Part shown: positions 27,245 through 36,280 of the stretch, one piece after another
How the letters are laid out: every line of letters begins with the position of its first letter
Numbering within the stretch: position 1 is the stretch's first letter
From: Flavobacterium sp. N502540
GTDB lineage: Bacteria > Bacteroidota > Bacteroidia > Flavobacteriales > Flavobacteriaceae
DNA: 64,000 nucleotides
Assembly (NCBI RefSeq): GCF_025947365.1
Contig: NZ_CP110012.1
Location: forward strand, 930,001 to 994,000
Reading direction: 5' to 3'
The notes under the pieces: generated by a model
Databases searched by the model: none
The model's input: the letters and a program-made list of their open reading frames with translations, nothing else
Told to the model about the DNA's origin: nothing
Made by a program: the position numbers and the translations under genes

Positions 27245-28432
27245 CTACATTTTTGCGTCTAAATATTTACCCGTCTCTTTATGTCCAAAATTTGGAATCA
27301 TATAATGAAATAATTCAACTATTTCTTGTTTATTCCATAACCTATCGGATTTCATTTTACCTATTTTTTCTGAAAATTTTTCCAATTTACTTTTATCAAA
27401 ATTGGCTTCATTTTTTATGACACCCAAATTTTCGAATCTTTCCATATCTAAAACTTCATTTTTAGTAAAGAATTCTTCAAAATCTTTCTCTCCTGTAGTA
27501 TCACTTGCAGTAAATAGACATGGCCATTTTTTTTCCTTAATTAAACGATCTGCATTATCTCTTGCTTCTTGTTCAGTTTTACACGGATAAGCTTCGTAGC
27601 CTAATTCCGACAAATATTTCACTGCAATATCCGCAAATGAAATTAAATGCAAACTTTCGCTTAACTTAGGAAAAAAAACATCTCTATTCTCACCAAAAAT
27701 ACAAGACATTAAACATAATTCCCCAGATTCTTTTGGTGTGACAAAATATCTTTTAATATCATTTGGAGCAACTATCGGTTGCTTTTTTATAATTCGTTGA
27801 TTAAAACCATGAAGTAAAGAGCCATCTGAAAAAGCAACATTTGCAAAACGAGCAGTTGAAATCTTAATTTGTTCACTTTTACGCATTAAATACATTTCCA
27901 TTATTCTCTTAGAAGCCCCCATCATATTAACGGGATTTGCAGCTTTATCAGTTGAGACACAGAAATACTTTTTAGTTCCATTTTCGATTGATTGTTGCAA
28001 CGTTTTTTCAGTATTAAAAACATTAACATCTATCATACGCATCAAAGTAAAAGGGTCTTTTTCGCTTCTAACATGTTTTAATGCTGAAAGATTCAAAACA
28101 TAATTATATTGACCATCAGACTTAATAAATGCATCATATTCAATTGATCCAATATCTAATGCAAATGTTTGAAAATCTCCATCAATATAACCATGGGAAC
28201 TTCTCAAATCACGTACTAATTCGACCATATTGTTTTCACTTATATCAACAACATGCAACTTGAGAGGATTCCTTTTAAAGATTTCTTTAGTAACAGCCTG
28301 ACCAATAGACCCCGCACCTCCTATAACTAAAAAAGATGAATTTTGTATTATCTCTTGTAACTGATTTTCGTAAGTTAAAATATCATTATGAAATATTTCT
28401 TCTTCCCTTCCAATTAATCCTGTAATATTCAT
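27245..28432 (-). CDS. legB: Nucleotide-sugar 4,6-dehydratase LegB-like
   Basis: First committed dehydratase of the nonulosonate branch. The 395-residue extended SDR has IGGAGSIGQAVTKEIF (NAD site), NLSALKHVRSEKDP, VSTDKAANPVNMMGASKR and RFANVAFSDGSL. Met replaces the canonical catalytic Tyr before the GASK lysine, as in the PglF/WbpM branch, where a DKxxxxxxxM/K set carries out the chemistry. It lacks the membrane helices of WbpM. It follows wzz by 11 bases. Confidence 0.87.
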   Translation of the reverse strand: MNITGLIGREEEIFHNDILTYENQLQEIIQNSSFLVIGGAGSIGQAVTKEIFKRNPLKLHVVDISENNMVELVRDLRSSHGYIDGDFQTFALDIGSIEYDAFIKSDGQYNYVLNLSALKHVRSEKDPFTLMRMIDVNVFNTEKTLQQSIENGTKKYFCVSTDKAANPVNMMGASKRIMEMYLMRKSEQIKISTARFANVAFSDGSLLHGFNQRIIKKQPIVAPNDIKRYFVTPKESGELCLMSCIFGENRDVFFPKLSESLHLISFADIAVKYLSELGYEAYPCKTEQEARDNADRLIKEKKWPCLFTASDTTGEKDFEEFFTKNEVLDMERFENLGVIKNEANFDKSKLEKFSEKIGKMKSDRLWNKQEIVELFHYMIPNFGHKETGKYLDAKM

Positions 28433-28443
28433 TATTTATTGAT

Positions 28444-29517
28444 TTAACTATTTAGACCTTTAAATATTCTTTTAAATATTAAATACAAAACAAACAAAAA
28501 AGCGCCCAAAAAACCACCAAAGAGAATTCCTTTAGCTTTACCAAATCGATCCTTTTTTAATGGCAAAATAGGTTTATCAATTACTTGAATCAATGGAGTT
28601 TCTTTTCGTAAAGTAACCTTTGCTAATTCAGCTTGTTTCACTAATTCTGTCAATATTGCCGTATTAGCCTGAACATCTACCTGTCGACGGGCAGATGGAG
28701 CTCGTCGTACATTAAGGGCCGGATTTAAATTAAAAGTATTATCATTTGCAACTGCGACACCAGTAATAGCACCGTTTAGTTCACCTCGAATTGAATCAAC
28801 CTGTCGTTTTAAGATCATCATATTCATTCTGGCTTTTTTACTTTTTGTTTCAACATAAAAGTTTCCAACTTCCGCTGCCAAAGCTTCACAAAAAAATTTA
28901 GCGAATAATTCGTTCTCAGAAGAAACATCAATATTTGTAATTGCTGTTTTTTTATCTTTTTGTCCTACAAATAAACTTGATGCTGATAATCCCTCATAAA
29001 TTTTACCCATTATGCTATCTTGCACACGACTAAAATCTTTACGGTTTGCATTTGGTAAAAACTCTAACTTAGAAAACTTAGGATTTTCATTCCAAGCCTC
29101 TCTCCATTTATTATTTTGGATATACAGTTCCGCCAGAGAGATTACTTTGTTTTTATATGTAACCGGAGAAAGCAACGTTTTTTCAATCATAGAACGAGAT
29201 TTAAGCAATTCATTCAAATTAGATCCTGTAAATATTCCACCTCCGCCACCGCCTAAATCTAATCCTAATGAACCAGCTAACCCTAGTGCACTACCTAAAC
29301 CTCCTCCACCAGGCTTATCATCTTCAAGAGCAAAAGATAATGTCGCTGTATAAACTGGTTTTTTAATAATAGAATATGTTACTCCTAAAACTGCTCCCAG
29401 AAGTCCACCAATTAAAATTACTTTCCATTTAGAAAGTAAAAAGCTACACCATTCCTTTGCTTTCCCAATTAACTCATTTAACGATACTTCGTCGTTTTCA
29501 ACAGGTATATTATTCAT
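28444..29517 (-). CDS. wzz: Wzz-type polysaccharide chain-length regulator with glycine-rich segment
   Basis: A 357-residue inner-membrane protein with two membrane helices (about residues 33-52, WKVILIGGLLGAVLGVTYSI, and 330-350) flanking a periplasmic domain, the Wzz layout. Residues about 67-97 contain a run of Gly/Leu/Ala (GGGLGSALGLAGSLG then DLGGGGGG). A proline near the second helix (KPILPLKKDRFGKAK) is typical. It lies directly downstream of the SLBB export protein and so probably partners it. No kinase domain is attached, unlike the Wzc at 38698. Confidence 0.87.
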   Translation of the reverse strand: MNNIPVENDEVSLNELIGKAKEWCSFLLSKWKVILIGGLLGAVLGVTYSIIKKPVYTATLSFALEDDKPGGGGLGSALGLAGSLGLDLGGGGGGIFTGSNLNELLKSRSMIEKTLLSPVTYKNKVISLAELYIQNNKWREAWNENPKFSKLEFLPNANRKDFSRVQDSIMGKIYEGLSASSLFVGQKDKKTAITNIDVSSENELFAKFFCEALAAEVGNFYVETKSKKARMNMMILKRQVDSIRGELNGAITGVAVANDNTFNLNPALNVRRAPSARRQVDVQANTAILTELVKQAELAKVTLRKETPLIQVIDKPILPLKKDRFGKAKGILFGGFLGAFLFVLYLIFKRIFKGLNS

Positions 29518-29525
29518 TAAGTAAA

Positions 29526-32045
29526 CTATTTAAATGCTGTCACAATTAACAATGCTAAACTCGCAAATGCAGTTCCAAGACCTGCCCATTCTCCTGCGCT
29601 CATTTTCTTTTTCTCAGGTCTTTCCGGAACAACTATTTGAGAATCGGGAGTGACTTTTGGATAAGATCTAAAAAACAAAAATGACCCTGTCACTGCAGCT
29701 TTTCCATTTGGATAAATAATATAAGCTTTTTTCTTCCATCCTTTGCTATCGACACCTCCAACAGAATTTATATAATACCTAAATCCTTTACCGCTCCTGT
29801 AAGGAATTTCCGAGGTAAGCAATACATTCCCTGTAACCTTCACGCCTTCATTATAAACAGCAACTTCTATCTCGTCTCCCGGAAATAACGTTACGTTTGA
29901 GTAATGATTTTTATCTTTTACAATCTTTTCCCAGTTTACAGGAATAGTTGCAAATTTTAATTCGTCTCTAAGTTTTTTTGATAATTTAGAGCTAAGCGTA
30001 TCCTTTTGTTTTAAATTTAAACCATCCTGTTTCGCTTTTAAAGCTTCCTCTTCCGCAGTTAGTTTTTTATCTAAATTAAGATTTACAGTTTCTAATTGTT
30101 CAATTTGCTCCTGTTTTATAGGTCTTTTAATTTTCATACCATCCAAGTTAGCTATGGATGTCAAACCGCCTGCTCTCATGACAACATTATAAACGGTTTC
30201 TTTTTTGTTAGCCAATACGTACTTACCAGGATACGTAACAGCTCCACTTACCTTAACCATTTCAGGCTTTTCATAAACCGCCATCTTTCTTATGTTGATA
30301 ACATCAAAAGGTTTTAACACAAAATTCTTGATCTGCTCGTTATTATCAGCGGTAATTTCAAGCTCAACCAATTCAATTTTTTTTGGGTCAGCATCGTCGA
30401 TAACATCAGATTTTACCATTCGGGCTATTTCAACTCTTTTTGATGCTGATCCAGTCAAACCTCCAACTTGTACTACAAGATCATTTAACGTTAAATTTTC
30501 AAAATATTCGTACTCTCCCGGTTTTTTAACTTCCCCGTCAATTGTTACTTTATACTCTTCTCTGAATTCCAAAACAGAATATACGGTTACAATATCTTCT
30601 CTTTTTAGTTCGATATCAGCATTTAAATCTCCGGATAAAGCAGCACTTAGATCGACATTAACAATTTCAGTTGTTAAATCGGTCTTTAAACGAATAATTC
30701 GTGCTCTTTTGGTATAAGCATCTTCCTTAAGTCCTTCCGCTCTGGTAATAAGATCTGAAATTCGCATTCCTTCATTATAAGAGTAATAGTCTGGTCTGAA
30801 AACAGCTCCTTCAATTTTAATACGATTTTCGAATCGGTTCAAGATCTTTGTCACCTTGAACACATCTCCTGATTGCGGAACATACGAGCCATATTCACTT
30901 TCGTTGATATCATGAACTTTGAACTCTTTCCCTGTTTTTTGAAGTACATTTACTGAAGCAGTATAAGCAAACTCATTGAATCCTGATGCAAAATTTAAAA
31001 GATCGGAAAATTTTTCTCCTTTTCTCATCTCGAAAATACCTGGTCGTTTCACCTCTCCCTCGACTACCACCCTTTGGGTATAAGCAGGAATTCTAATAAC
31101 ATCATTATCCTTTAAACTTACGTTATCAGATTGATCCCCTTTTACCAGAAACTTGTAAATATCAACATTTTTATAAACTTTGTTATTTCGAATCAATTCA
31201 ATATTTCTATAACTGCCATTCTTGCCCGGACCTCCTGCTAAATGAAGTGCGTTATATACAGAGGCCAGAGAGGAAATAGAATAATTGCCCGGTTGCTTCC
31301 CTCCAACAATTGTTACTTTAATTGTTCTAATATCACCTAAACTAACACTAACCTGAGATTGTCCCGATCGAACCGTAGTATAAACTCTTGCGATCGCAGC
31401 TTTTATTCTTTGTGTAGCAGCTTCGATTGTCATTCCGGATACTGCTATTTGTCCAACATTTTCAATTGCAACTTTACCTTCAAAATTAACCGGAACGGTA
31501 TCGTCAAACTGTTGAATACCATAAATACTAACTTCTAACTTATCCCCTGGCCCTAAAATGTAATTTACAGGTGTCGCCATTTTCAAATCCGGTTCAAAAT
31601 TTAAAGTAGGTTTATCAAATAATTCAGATCCAAAAATCAAAGCATTTAATGAATCTTTAATTTTTTCATTCTTAATTTTTTCTTGTTTTCTTCCAAACTC
31701 AGAATCCTTATCAAACTCATTTAACTTATCGTCTTTCTTTTTATCCTTATCTTTCGAGTTCTTATCTTTGTCTTTACCGTTTTTTTTCTCGTATTCCGTT
31801 ACACGTGTCCTTAATTTATCGAACTCACTCTGCGTCATCCCTTTTGACAAAGCCATAGACTGAACATCGTTGATGGTAGCATTATTACTTTTTAACTGAG
31901 TAACAATCTTACCTATTTCGTCATCAGATAAATAATCCACTTTTACAGTACTTAAATCTTTGGACTTTATGATATCCTGAGCGTTTGCATTAAAAGACGC
32001 TAACAAAATAAAAAACAAAGAAAGAACGTATATTATCTTTTTCAT
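29526..32045 (-). CDS. Multi-SLBB polysaccharide export protein (Wza-like)
   Basis: A secreted 839-residue protein. I start it at 32045, where MKKIIYVLSLFFILLASFNANAQ gives a clear signal peptide with AxA cleavage; the in-frame Met 13 codons upstream would put polar residues ahead of it. Residues ~80-140 are a Lys/Asp-rich linker (KKNGKDKDKNSKDKDKKKDD). A Poly_export domain follows (VNYILGPGDKLEVSIYG), then about five or six SLBB repeats, each with a VxxxGxVxxPGxY-like turn. The C-terminus ends in a hydrophobic AGLGTAFASLALLIVTAF helix. It is much longer than the 264-residue Wza at 41155. A second export or assembly route is plausible. Confidence 0.88.
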   Translation of the reverse strand: MKKIIYVLSLFFILLASFNANAQDIIKSKDLSTVKVDYLSDDEIGKIVTQLKSNNATINDVQSMALSKGMTQSEFDKLRTRVTEYEKKNGKDKDKNSKDKDKKKDDKLNEFDKDSEFGRKQEKIKNEKIKDSLNALIFGSELFDKPTLNFEPDLKMATPVNYILGPGDKLEVSIYGIQQFDDTVPVNFEGKVAIENVGQIAVSGMTIEAATQRIKAAIARVYTTVRSGQSQVSVSLGDIRTIKVTIVGGKQPGNYSISSLASVYNALHLAGGPGKNGSYRNIELIRNNKVYKNVDIYKFLVKGDQSDNVSLKDNDVIRIPAYTQRVVVEGEVKRPGIFEMRKGEKFSDLLNFASGFNEFAYTASVNVLQKTGKEFKVHDINESEYGSYVPQSGDVFKVTKILNRFENRIKIEGAVFRPDYYSYNEGMRISDLITRAEGLKEDAYTKRARIIRLKTDLTTEIVNVDLSAALSGDLNADIELKREDIVTVYSVLEFREEYKVTIDGEVKKPGEYEYFENLTLNDLVVQVGGLTGSASKRVEIARMVKSDVIDDADPKKIELVELEITADNNEQIKNFVLKPFDVINIRKMAVYEKPEMVKVSGAVTYPGKYVLANKKETVYNVVMRAGGLTSIANLDGMKIKRPIKQEQIEQLETVNLNLDKKLTAEEEALKAKQDGLNLKQKDTLSSKLSKKLRDELKFATIPVNWEKIVKDKNHYSNVTLFPGDEIEVAVYNEGVKVTGNVLLTSEIPYRSGKGFRYYINSVGGVDSKGWKKKAYIIYPNGKAAVTGSFLFFRSYPKVTPDSQIVVPERPEKKKMSAGEWAGLGTAFASLALLIVTAFK

Positions 32046-32094
32046 ATTTGAGTTAAAATTTAACCTTAGGTTTGGTTGAAACAAAGTATTTATT

Positions 32095-33141
32095 TTATGA
32101 GTATTGTTTATGGTAATAATCTTTATAAGAACCGGAAGTCACATTCTGTAACCATTCTTCATTATTCAGATACCAATTAATTGTTTTTTCTAAGCCTTCT
32201 TCGAAAGTTACTGATGGTTTCCATCCCAATTCTTTATTAATTTTTGAAGCATCTATCGCATAACGCAAATCATGTCCGGGTCTGTCTTTCACATAAGTAA
32301 TTAATTCTTGTGAAGTCCCTTCTGATCTACCCAGCTTCTGGTCCATAATCTGGCATAATAATTTAACCAGATCTATATTTTTCCACTCATTAAAACCTCC
32401 AATATTATAAGTTTCATGATTTTTACCTTCGTGAAAAACTAAATCGATAGCAATAGCATGGTCTTCCACAAATAACCAATCACGTGTATAATTACCATCA
32501 CCATATACTGGTAAAGCTTTATTATTGATAATATTATTTATAAAAAGAGGAATTAATTTTTCAGGAAAATGATAGGATCCATAATTGTTGGAGCAATTCG
32601 TCAAAACATAAGGCAAACCATAAGTTTCTCCATACGCTCTTACAAAGTGATCAGAACTTGCTTTTGAAGCAGAATATGGGGAATTAGGATCGTAAGAAGT
32701 TGTTTCTGTAAAAAGTCCTTCAGCTCCAAGTGAGCCGTAAACCTCGTCTGTGCTGATATGATAAAAACGTTTTCCTTCGAAATTCCCTTTCCATTGATTC
32801 TTCGCCGCGTTTAATAAATTCATTGTCCCTATCACATTAGTTTTAACGAAAGCTAAGGGATCTTCAATAGAACGATCGACATGAGATTCTGCAGCTAAAT
32901 GCAAAACACCGTCAAAATTATGTTCTGAAAAAAGTTCGTTTATAAAAGTTTCATCTACAATATCTCCTTTTACAAATGTATAATTAGACTTATCCTCAAT
33001 ATCTTTAATATTTTCAAGATTTCCGGCATAAGTCAATGCATCTAAATTAAAAATCTGATACTCAGGGTATTTATTTACAAAACGTCTTACTACGTGTGAA
33101 CCAATAAAACCGGCACCGCCAGTTACAAGAATTTTCTTCAT
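32095..33141 (-). CDS. rmlB: dTDP-glucose 4,6-dehydratase (RmlB)
   Basis: Second step of the dTDP-rhamnose pathway. The 348-residue protein shows TGGAGFIGSHVVRRF, HLAAESHVDRSIEDP, STDEVYGSLG and YSASKASSDHFVRAYGETYGLP with the catalytic YxxxK, then NCSNNYGSYHFPEKLIPL. All are diagnostic for RmlB. It is about 30 kb from rmlC-rmlD-rmlA in the same locus. It begins 12 bases after manC. Confidence 0.97.
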   Translation of the reverse strand: MKKILVTGGAGFIGSHVVRRFVNKYPEYQIFNLDALTYAGNLENIKDIEDKSNYTFVKGDIVDETFINELFSEHNFDGVLHLAAESHVDRSIEDPLAFVKTNVIGTMNLLNAAKNQWKGNFEGKRFYHISTDEVYGSLGAEGLFTETTSYDPNSPYSASKASSDHFVRAYGETYGLPYVLTNCSNNYGSYHFPEKLIPLFINNIINNKALPVYGDGNYTRDWLFVEDHAIAIDLVFHEGKNHETYNIGGFNEWKNIDLVKLLCQIMDQKLGRSEGTSQELITYVKDRPGHDLRYAIDASKINKELGWKPSVTFEEGLEKTINWYLNNEEWLQNVTSGSYKDYYHKQYS

Positions 33142-33153
33142 TTTACTTTCCGA

Positions 33154-34161
33154 TTAATTTAATAATTCTGAATTTTGCCTTTCTAATTCACAATACAAAT
33201 CTTTAACATCTTGCGAATTCTCTTTTTGCAAGATCAAATTTGCAGTATTGGTATATACAAAAATGGTATTTCTTAATCCTAAAAATGCAGTATACTTTTC
33301 GGTACCAATGATCATGTTCCCATTATCATCGATAGAATGTCCTCTTGACACTAAATAATCATAAACAGATTCAAACGAACCTAAATCCGACCATGAAAAT
33401 GCAGCAGGAACTACTTTTATTTTCTTACTGCGTTCCATAACAGCATAATCGATACTTATGGATGGGATTTCTAAAGACAAATCTAAATCTAAAAACCCCT
33501 CTTTATTAGCTTCCCAAACAGCTTTAGATTTATCAAAAACGTCTGGTTGAAATTGTTTCAATTCTTCTAAAAGAACTCCAGCTTTAAAACAAAACATACC
33601 ACTATTCCATAGAAAATTACCTCTAGCTATGAAATTTTTAGCGGTTGTTTCGTTGGGTTTTTCACGAAATGAAACTACTTTATCGCCTTTTGATTCAATG
33701 TAACCGTATCCTGTTTCTGGTTTAGTTGGAATAATCCCAAAAGTTACTATAAAACCTTCTTTAGCCTTTACAATAGCTTCATCTATCGCTTTATTGTAAT
33801 CTTCCATCTTTTCAATAATATGATCCGATGGGGTTACAATTAAAATATCATCAGGATCACAAGCAAATGCAGCAAATGCAATTGCCGCAGCAGTATTTCG
33901 AGGAGTCGCTTCAACAATATTAACATACTCTCTTTTAGACTTATCCATTACTTTGGCACTAAGAGAATGATTGTCTACATTGCCAACAACCATTACTTTA
34001 TCTGCTAAATGATTATTGCGATCGACTGTCAATTCAAATAAAGACTTTCCTTCAAACATTTCCAAATATTGCTTTGGTTGACTTTTTCTGGATAACGGCC
34101 AAAGTCTGCTGCCAATACCTCCGGTCAAAATAACATGTATGATTGAATTATTTACTTCCAT
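33154..34161 (-). CDS. manC: Mannose-1-phosphate guanylyltransferase (ManC/CpsB, short form)
   Basis: Makes GDP-mannose from mannose-1-phosphate and GTP. The N-terminal HVILTGGIGSRLWPLSRKSQPKQYL signature, TPSDHIIE, FREKPNETTAKNFIARGNFLWNSGMFCF and VMERSKKIKVVPAAFSWSDLGSFES are all present. At 335 residues it lacks the C-terminal phosphomannose isomerase domain of the longer enzymes. No GDP-mannose dehydratase is in the window, so the user of GDP-mannose is not identified. Confidence 0.93.
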   Translation of the reverse strand: MEVNNSIIHVILTGGIGSRLWPLSRKSQPKQYLEMFEGKSLFELTVDRNNHLADKVMVVGNVDNHSLSAKVMDKSKREYVNIVEATPRNTAAAIAFAAFACDPDDILIVTPSDHIIEKMEDYNKAIDEAIVKAKEGFIVTFGIIPTKPETGYGYIESKGDKVVSFREKPNETTAKNFIARGNFLWNSGMFCFKAGVLLEELKQFQPDVFDKSKAVWEANKEGFLDLDLSLEIPSISIDYAVMERSKKIKVVPAAFSWSDLGSFESVYDYLVSRGHSIDDNGNMIIGTEKYTAFLGLRNTIFVYTNTANLILQKENSQDVKDLYCELERQNSELLN

Positions 34162-34189
34162 TTTCTTTAAAATAAAAAAAGTCTTTTTA

Positions 34190-35503
34190 CTATAGCCTGT
34201 TATCAGCTAAAGTACCTAAGACTCCTTTTACATCGTATAATAAACTATTTTCTTTCTGTAACTCTGAAAAATCCAGTTTTAAAAATTCAGCATGTGCTAC
34301 TCCTAGTACAACTGCATCAAATTTTTCTTTTGGTACAGAATTAATAGTTTGTAATTTGTATTCTTTTTTAACTTCCTCTATACTGGCTAAAGGGTCATAT
34401 AATGTAACTGCTATTCCATATTCTTTTAACGCTTTAATTACATCGACAATCTTTGTATTTCTAACATCCGGGCAGTTTTCCTTGAAAGTAATTCCAAGCA
34501 TTAACAGATTAGCTCCATTAACAGAAATTCCTTTTTTTATCATCAGTTTTACCACCTGAGCCGCCACATATTCCCCCATACTGTCATTTAAACGACGTCC
34601 TGCCAAAATTATTTCAGGATGATATCCAAATTCTTGAGCTCTCTGTGCCAGATAGTAAGGATCTACACCAATGCAGTGTCCTCCAACTAATCCGGGTTTG
34701 AAGGGTAAAAAATTCCATTTTGTGGAAGCTGCTGCCAATACTTCTTGAGTGTCAATATCCATAAGATTGAATATCTTGGCTAACTCGTTTACAAAGGCAA
34801 TATTAATATCTCGTTGTGAATTCTCTATCACTTTAGCCGCCTCCGCAACTTTTATTGAAGGTGCCAAATGTGTTCCGGCGGTAATTACAGATTTATAAAG
34901 AGCATCTACTTTTTGACCAATCTCTGCAGTAGACCCTGAGGTCACCTTTAGAATTTTCTCAACAGTATGTTCTTTATCACCAGGGTTTATTCTTTCAGGC
35001 GAATAACCCGCAAAAAAGTCTTCGTTAAATTTTAATCCCGAAACCTTTTCTAAAACCGGCACACACTCTTCCTCCGTTACACCGGGATATACAGTTGATT
35101 CGTAAATAACAATATCCCCCCTTTTTAATACTTTACCAACTGTTTCACTTGATTTGTATAAAGGAGTCAAATCAGGACGATTATTTTTATCTACCGGAGT
35201 AGGAACTGTTATCACGAAATAATTACAATCTGCAATATCTTCTATAGAAGTTGTGCAATATAACCCTTGTTTGTCATCAGAATTATTGATCAAAACCTTT
35301 TGTAAAGTTTCGTCATCTATTTCCAATGTAGTATCTGTACCTGATTTTAGAGAAGCAACTCGCCCTTCATTGATATCAAAACCAACAACGGCAAATTTTG
35401 TAGCAAATAATCTGGCCAAAGGTAAACCAACATAACCTAAGCCAATAACGGCTATCTTTATGTTTTCATCCAATTTGTATTCTTTTCTATCCACTTCAGT
35501 CAT
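34190..35503 (-). CDS. tviB: UDP-HexNAc 6-dehydrogenase (TviB/VipA/WbpO-type)
   Basis: Oxidises C6 of a UDP-N-acetylhexosamine to a uronate in two NAD-dependent steps. The 437 residues include GLGYVGLPLARLFATKFAVVGFDIN, VPTPVDKNNRPDLTPL, ESTVYPGVTEEECVPVLEK and the catalytic Cys in LVGGHCIGVDPYYLAQRAQ. C-terminal LGITFKENCPDVRNTK matches the Vi-antigen group rather than UDP-glucose dehydrogenases. A Flavobacterium-type promoter at 35571-35601 lies just upstream, so this is the first gene of the long transcript. A TviC/WbpP-like epimerase is at 37704. Confidence 0.9.
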   Translation of the reverse strand: MTEVDRKEYKLDENIKIAVIGLGYVGLPLARLFATKFAVVGFDINEGRVASLKSGTDTTLEIDDETLQKVLINNSDDKQGLYCTTSIEDIADCNYFVITVPTPVDKNNRPDLTPLYKSSETVGKVLKRGDIVIYESTVYPGVTEEECVPVLEKVSGLKFNEDFFAGYSPERINPGDKEHTVEKILKVTSGSTAEIGQKVDALYKSVITAGTHLAPSIKVAEAAKVIENSQRDINIAFVNELAKIFNLMDIDTQEVLAAASTKWNFLPFKPGLVGGHCIGVDPYYLAQRAQEFGYHPEIILAGRRLNDSMGEYVAAQVVKLMIKKGISVNGANLLMLGITFKENCPDVRNTKIVDVIKALKEYGIAVTLYDPLASIEEVKKEYKLQTINSVPKEKFDAVVLGVAHAEFLKLDFSELQKENSLLYDVKGVLGTLADNRL

Positions 35504-35570
35504 TTCAATTCACGGCTCCGCCCTTCTGAGTCACAAATTTTTGCCCCAGACACCCTACATTTATTTTCGG

Positions 35571-35601
35571 CAAATATAGTATATTAAGTCAAGTTAATCA
35601 A
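35571..35601 (-). promoter_or_regulatory. Bacteroidota-type promoter upstream of tviB
   Basis: On the minus strand TTG (35601-35599) is followed after exactly 20 bases by TATATTTG (35578-35571), a match to the TTG-N17-23-TAnnTTTG form described in Flavobacterium and Bacteroides. The expected start of transcription gives a leader of about 60 bases before tviB. Confidence 0.75.
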
Positions 35602-35693
35602 TACGGTTTCTCGTAATACTAAAAAAAACGGACTATTAAAAAAAACGTAACCCAATAACCCTCTATCAATCAGCACACCAAAAACCACATTAT

Positions 35694-35744
35694 AAAAAAA
35701 CAGAGGAATAAAATCTCAAATTAAAGAATTTCACCCTCTGTTTT
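35694..35744 (-). terminator. Intrinsic terminator downstream of the UpxY-like gene
   Basis: Inverted repeat AAAACAGAGG / CCTCTGTTTT (arms 35697-35706 and 35735-35744, loop 28 bases) with a run of seven T on the minus-strand transcript. The loop is long, so the strength is uncertain, but the placement 28 bases after the antiterminator stop codon is telling. Confidence 0.65.
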
Positions 35745-35771
35745 AACTGAAATAGTTAAACTATAACTAAT

Positions 35772-36236
35772 TTATTTGTATTTTATTTTAAGCACACATC
35801 CCAAAGATTCTAAAACCAATATATAATGTGTATTTGATACTTCCTGAACTATCGCTTCCTGATTACTAAAAGCTCCAGCTTCTATTTTAATTCGATCTCC
35901 AGCCTGAATTGAAGTCACTGATATATCGCTTATATTTGGAGCTCTCAGACTTGCTTTTATACTATTAATTTCTTCATCGCGAACTATAGCCGGCTTGCCC
36001 AACCAAAACAAATAACGCACCACCCCAGCTATCTGGAAAACTGAATTCCGATCGATATCCTTCAATTGAACGAATACGTACGAATTAAAAAGGGGAACTT
36101 CGACTTTCTTCTTTCTATCCGACCATTCTTTAACCTGAGTAATTAATGGACAATAACATTCAATACCCATTTGAATCAGTCTATCTGCAACTTTCTTCTC
36201 CCATTTCGGTTTCGTATAAACAACATACCAATTCAT
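35772..36236 (-). CDS. NusG-family transcription antiterminator (UpxY/RfaH-like)
   Basis: A 154-residue specialised NusG paralogue. The NGN domain covers about residues 1-100 (NWYVVYTKPKWEKKVADRLIQMGIECYCPL, FNSYVFVQL, VRYLFWLGKPAIV), with the invariant WYVVYTKP start. A KOW domain follows from about residue 108 (IQAGDRIKIEAGAFSNQEAIVQEV). Such proteins in Bacteroidota (UpxY) let RNA polymerase read through long polysaccharide operons. Unusually it is the last gene of its transcript rather than the first of the synthesis operon. It is not the housekeeping NusG, which is longer and lies beside ribosomal L11 genes. Confidence 0.88.
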   Translation of the reverse strand: MNWYVVYTKPKWEKKVADRLIQMGIECYCPLITQVKEWSDRKKKVEVPLFNSYVFVQLKDIDRNSVFQIAGVVRYLFWLGKPAIVRDEEINSIKASLRAPNISDISVTSIQAGDRIKIEAGAFSNQEAIVQEVSNTHYILVLESLGCVLKIKYK

Positions 36237-36250
36237 AATTTTCCTTTTTC

Positions 36251-36270
36251 TATTGAATTTTAATTCAATA
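36251..36270 (-). other. Short hairpin in the ugd-upxY spacer
   Basis: TATTGAAT-TTTA-ATTCAATA forms an 8-bp perfect stem with a 4-base loop, 15 bases before the UpxY-like start codon. No T run follows, so it does not look like a terminator. It may act on upxY translation, or be chance in AT-rich sequence. Confidence 0.4.
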
Positions 36271-36280
36271 CCTTTTTCAA

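Larger units (their letters stand above)
35504..35771 (-). promoter_or_regulatory. 268-base spacer: terminator of upxY operon followed by promoter of the long polysaccharide operon
   Basis: The largest gap of the polysaccharide locus. In transcription order it contains an intrinsic terminator (35744-35697), about 90 bases of AT-rich sequence, then the tviB promoter (35601-35571) and a short untranslated leader. No open frame of note is seen. It divides the locus into an upstream export/regulator operon and the downstream synthesis operon. Confidence 0.75.

Noticed and set aside
30292..30717. 141-residue plus-strand Ser/Thr-rich frame
   Set aside because: Antisense to the SLBB protein; the Ser-rich content mirrors its Asp/Glu/Lys codons.
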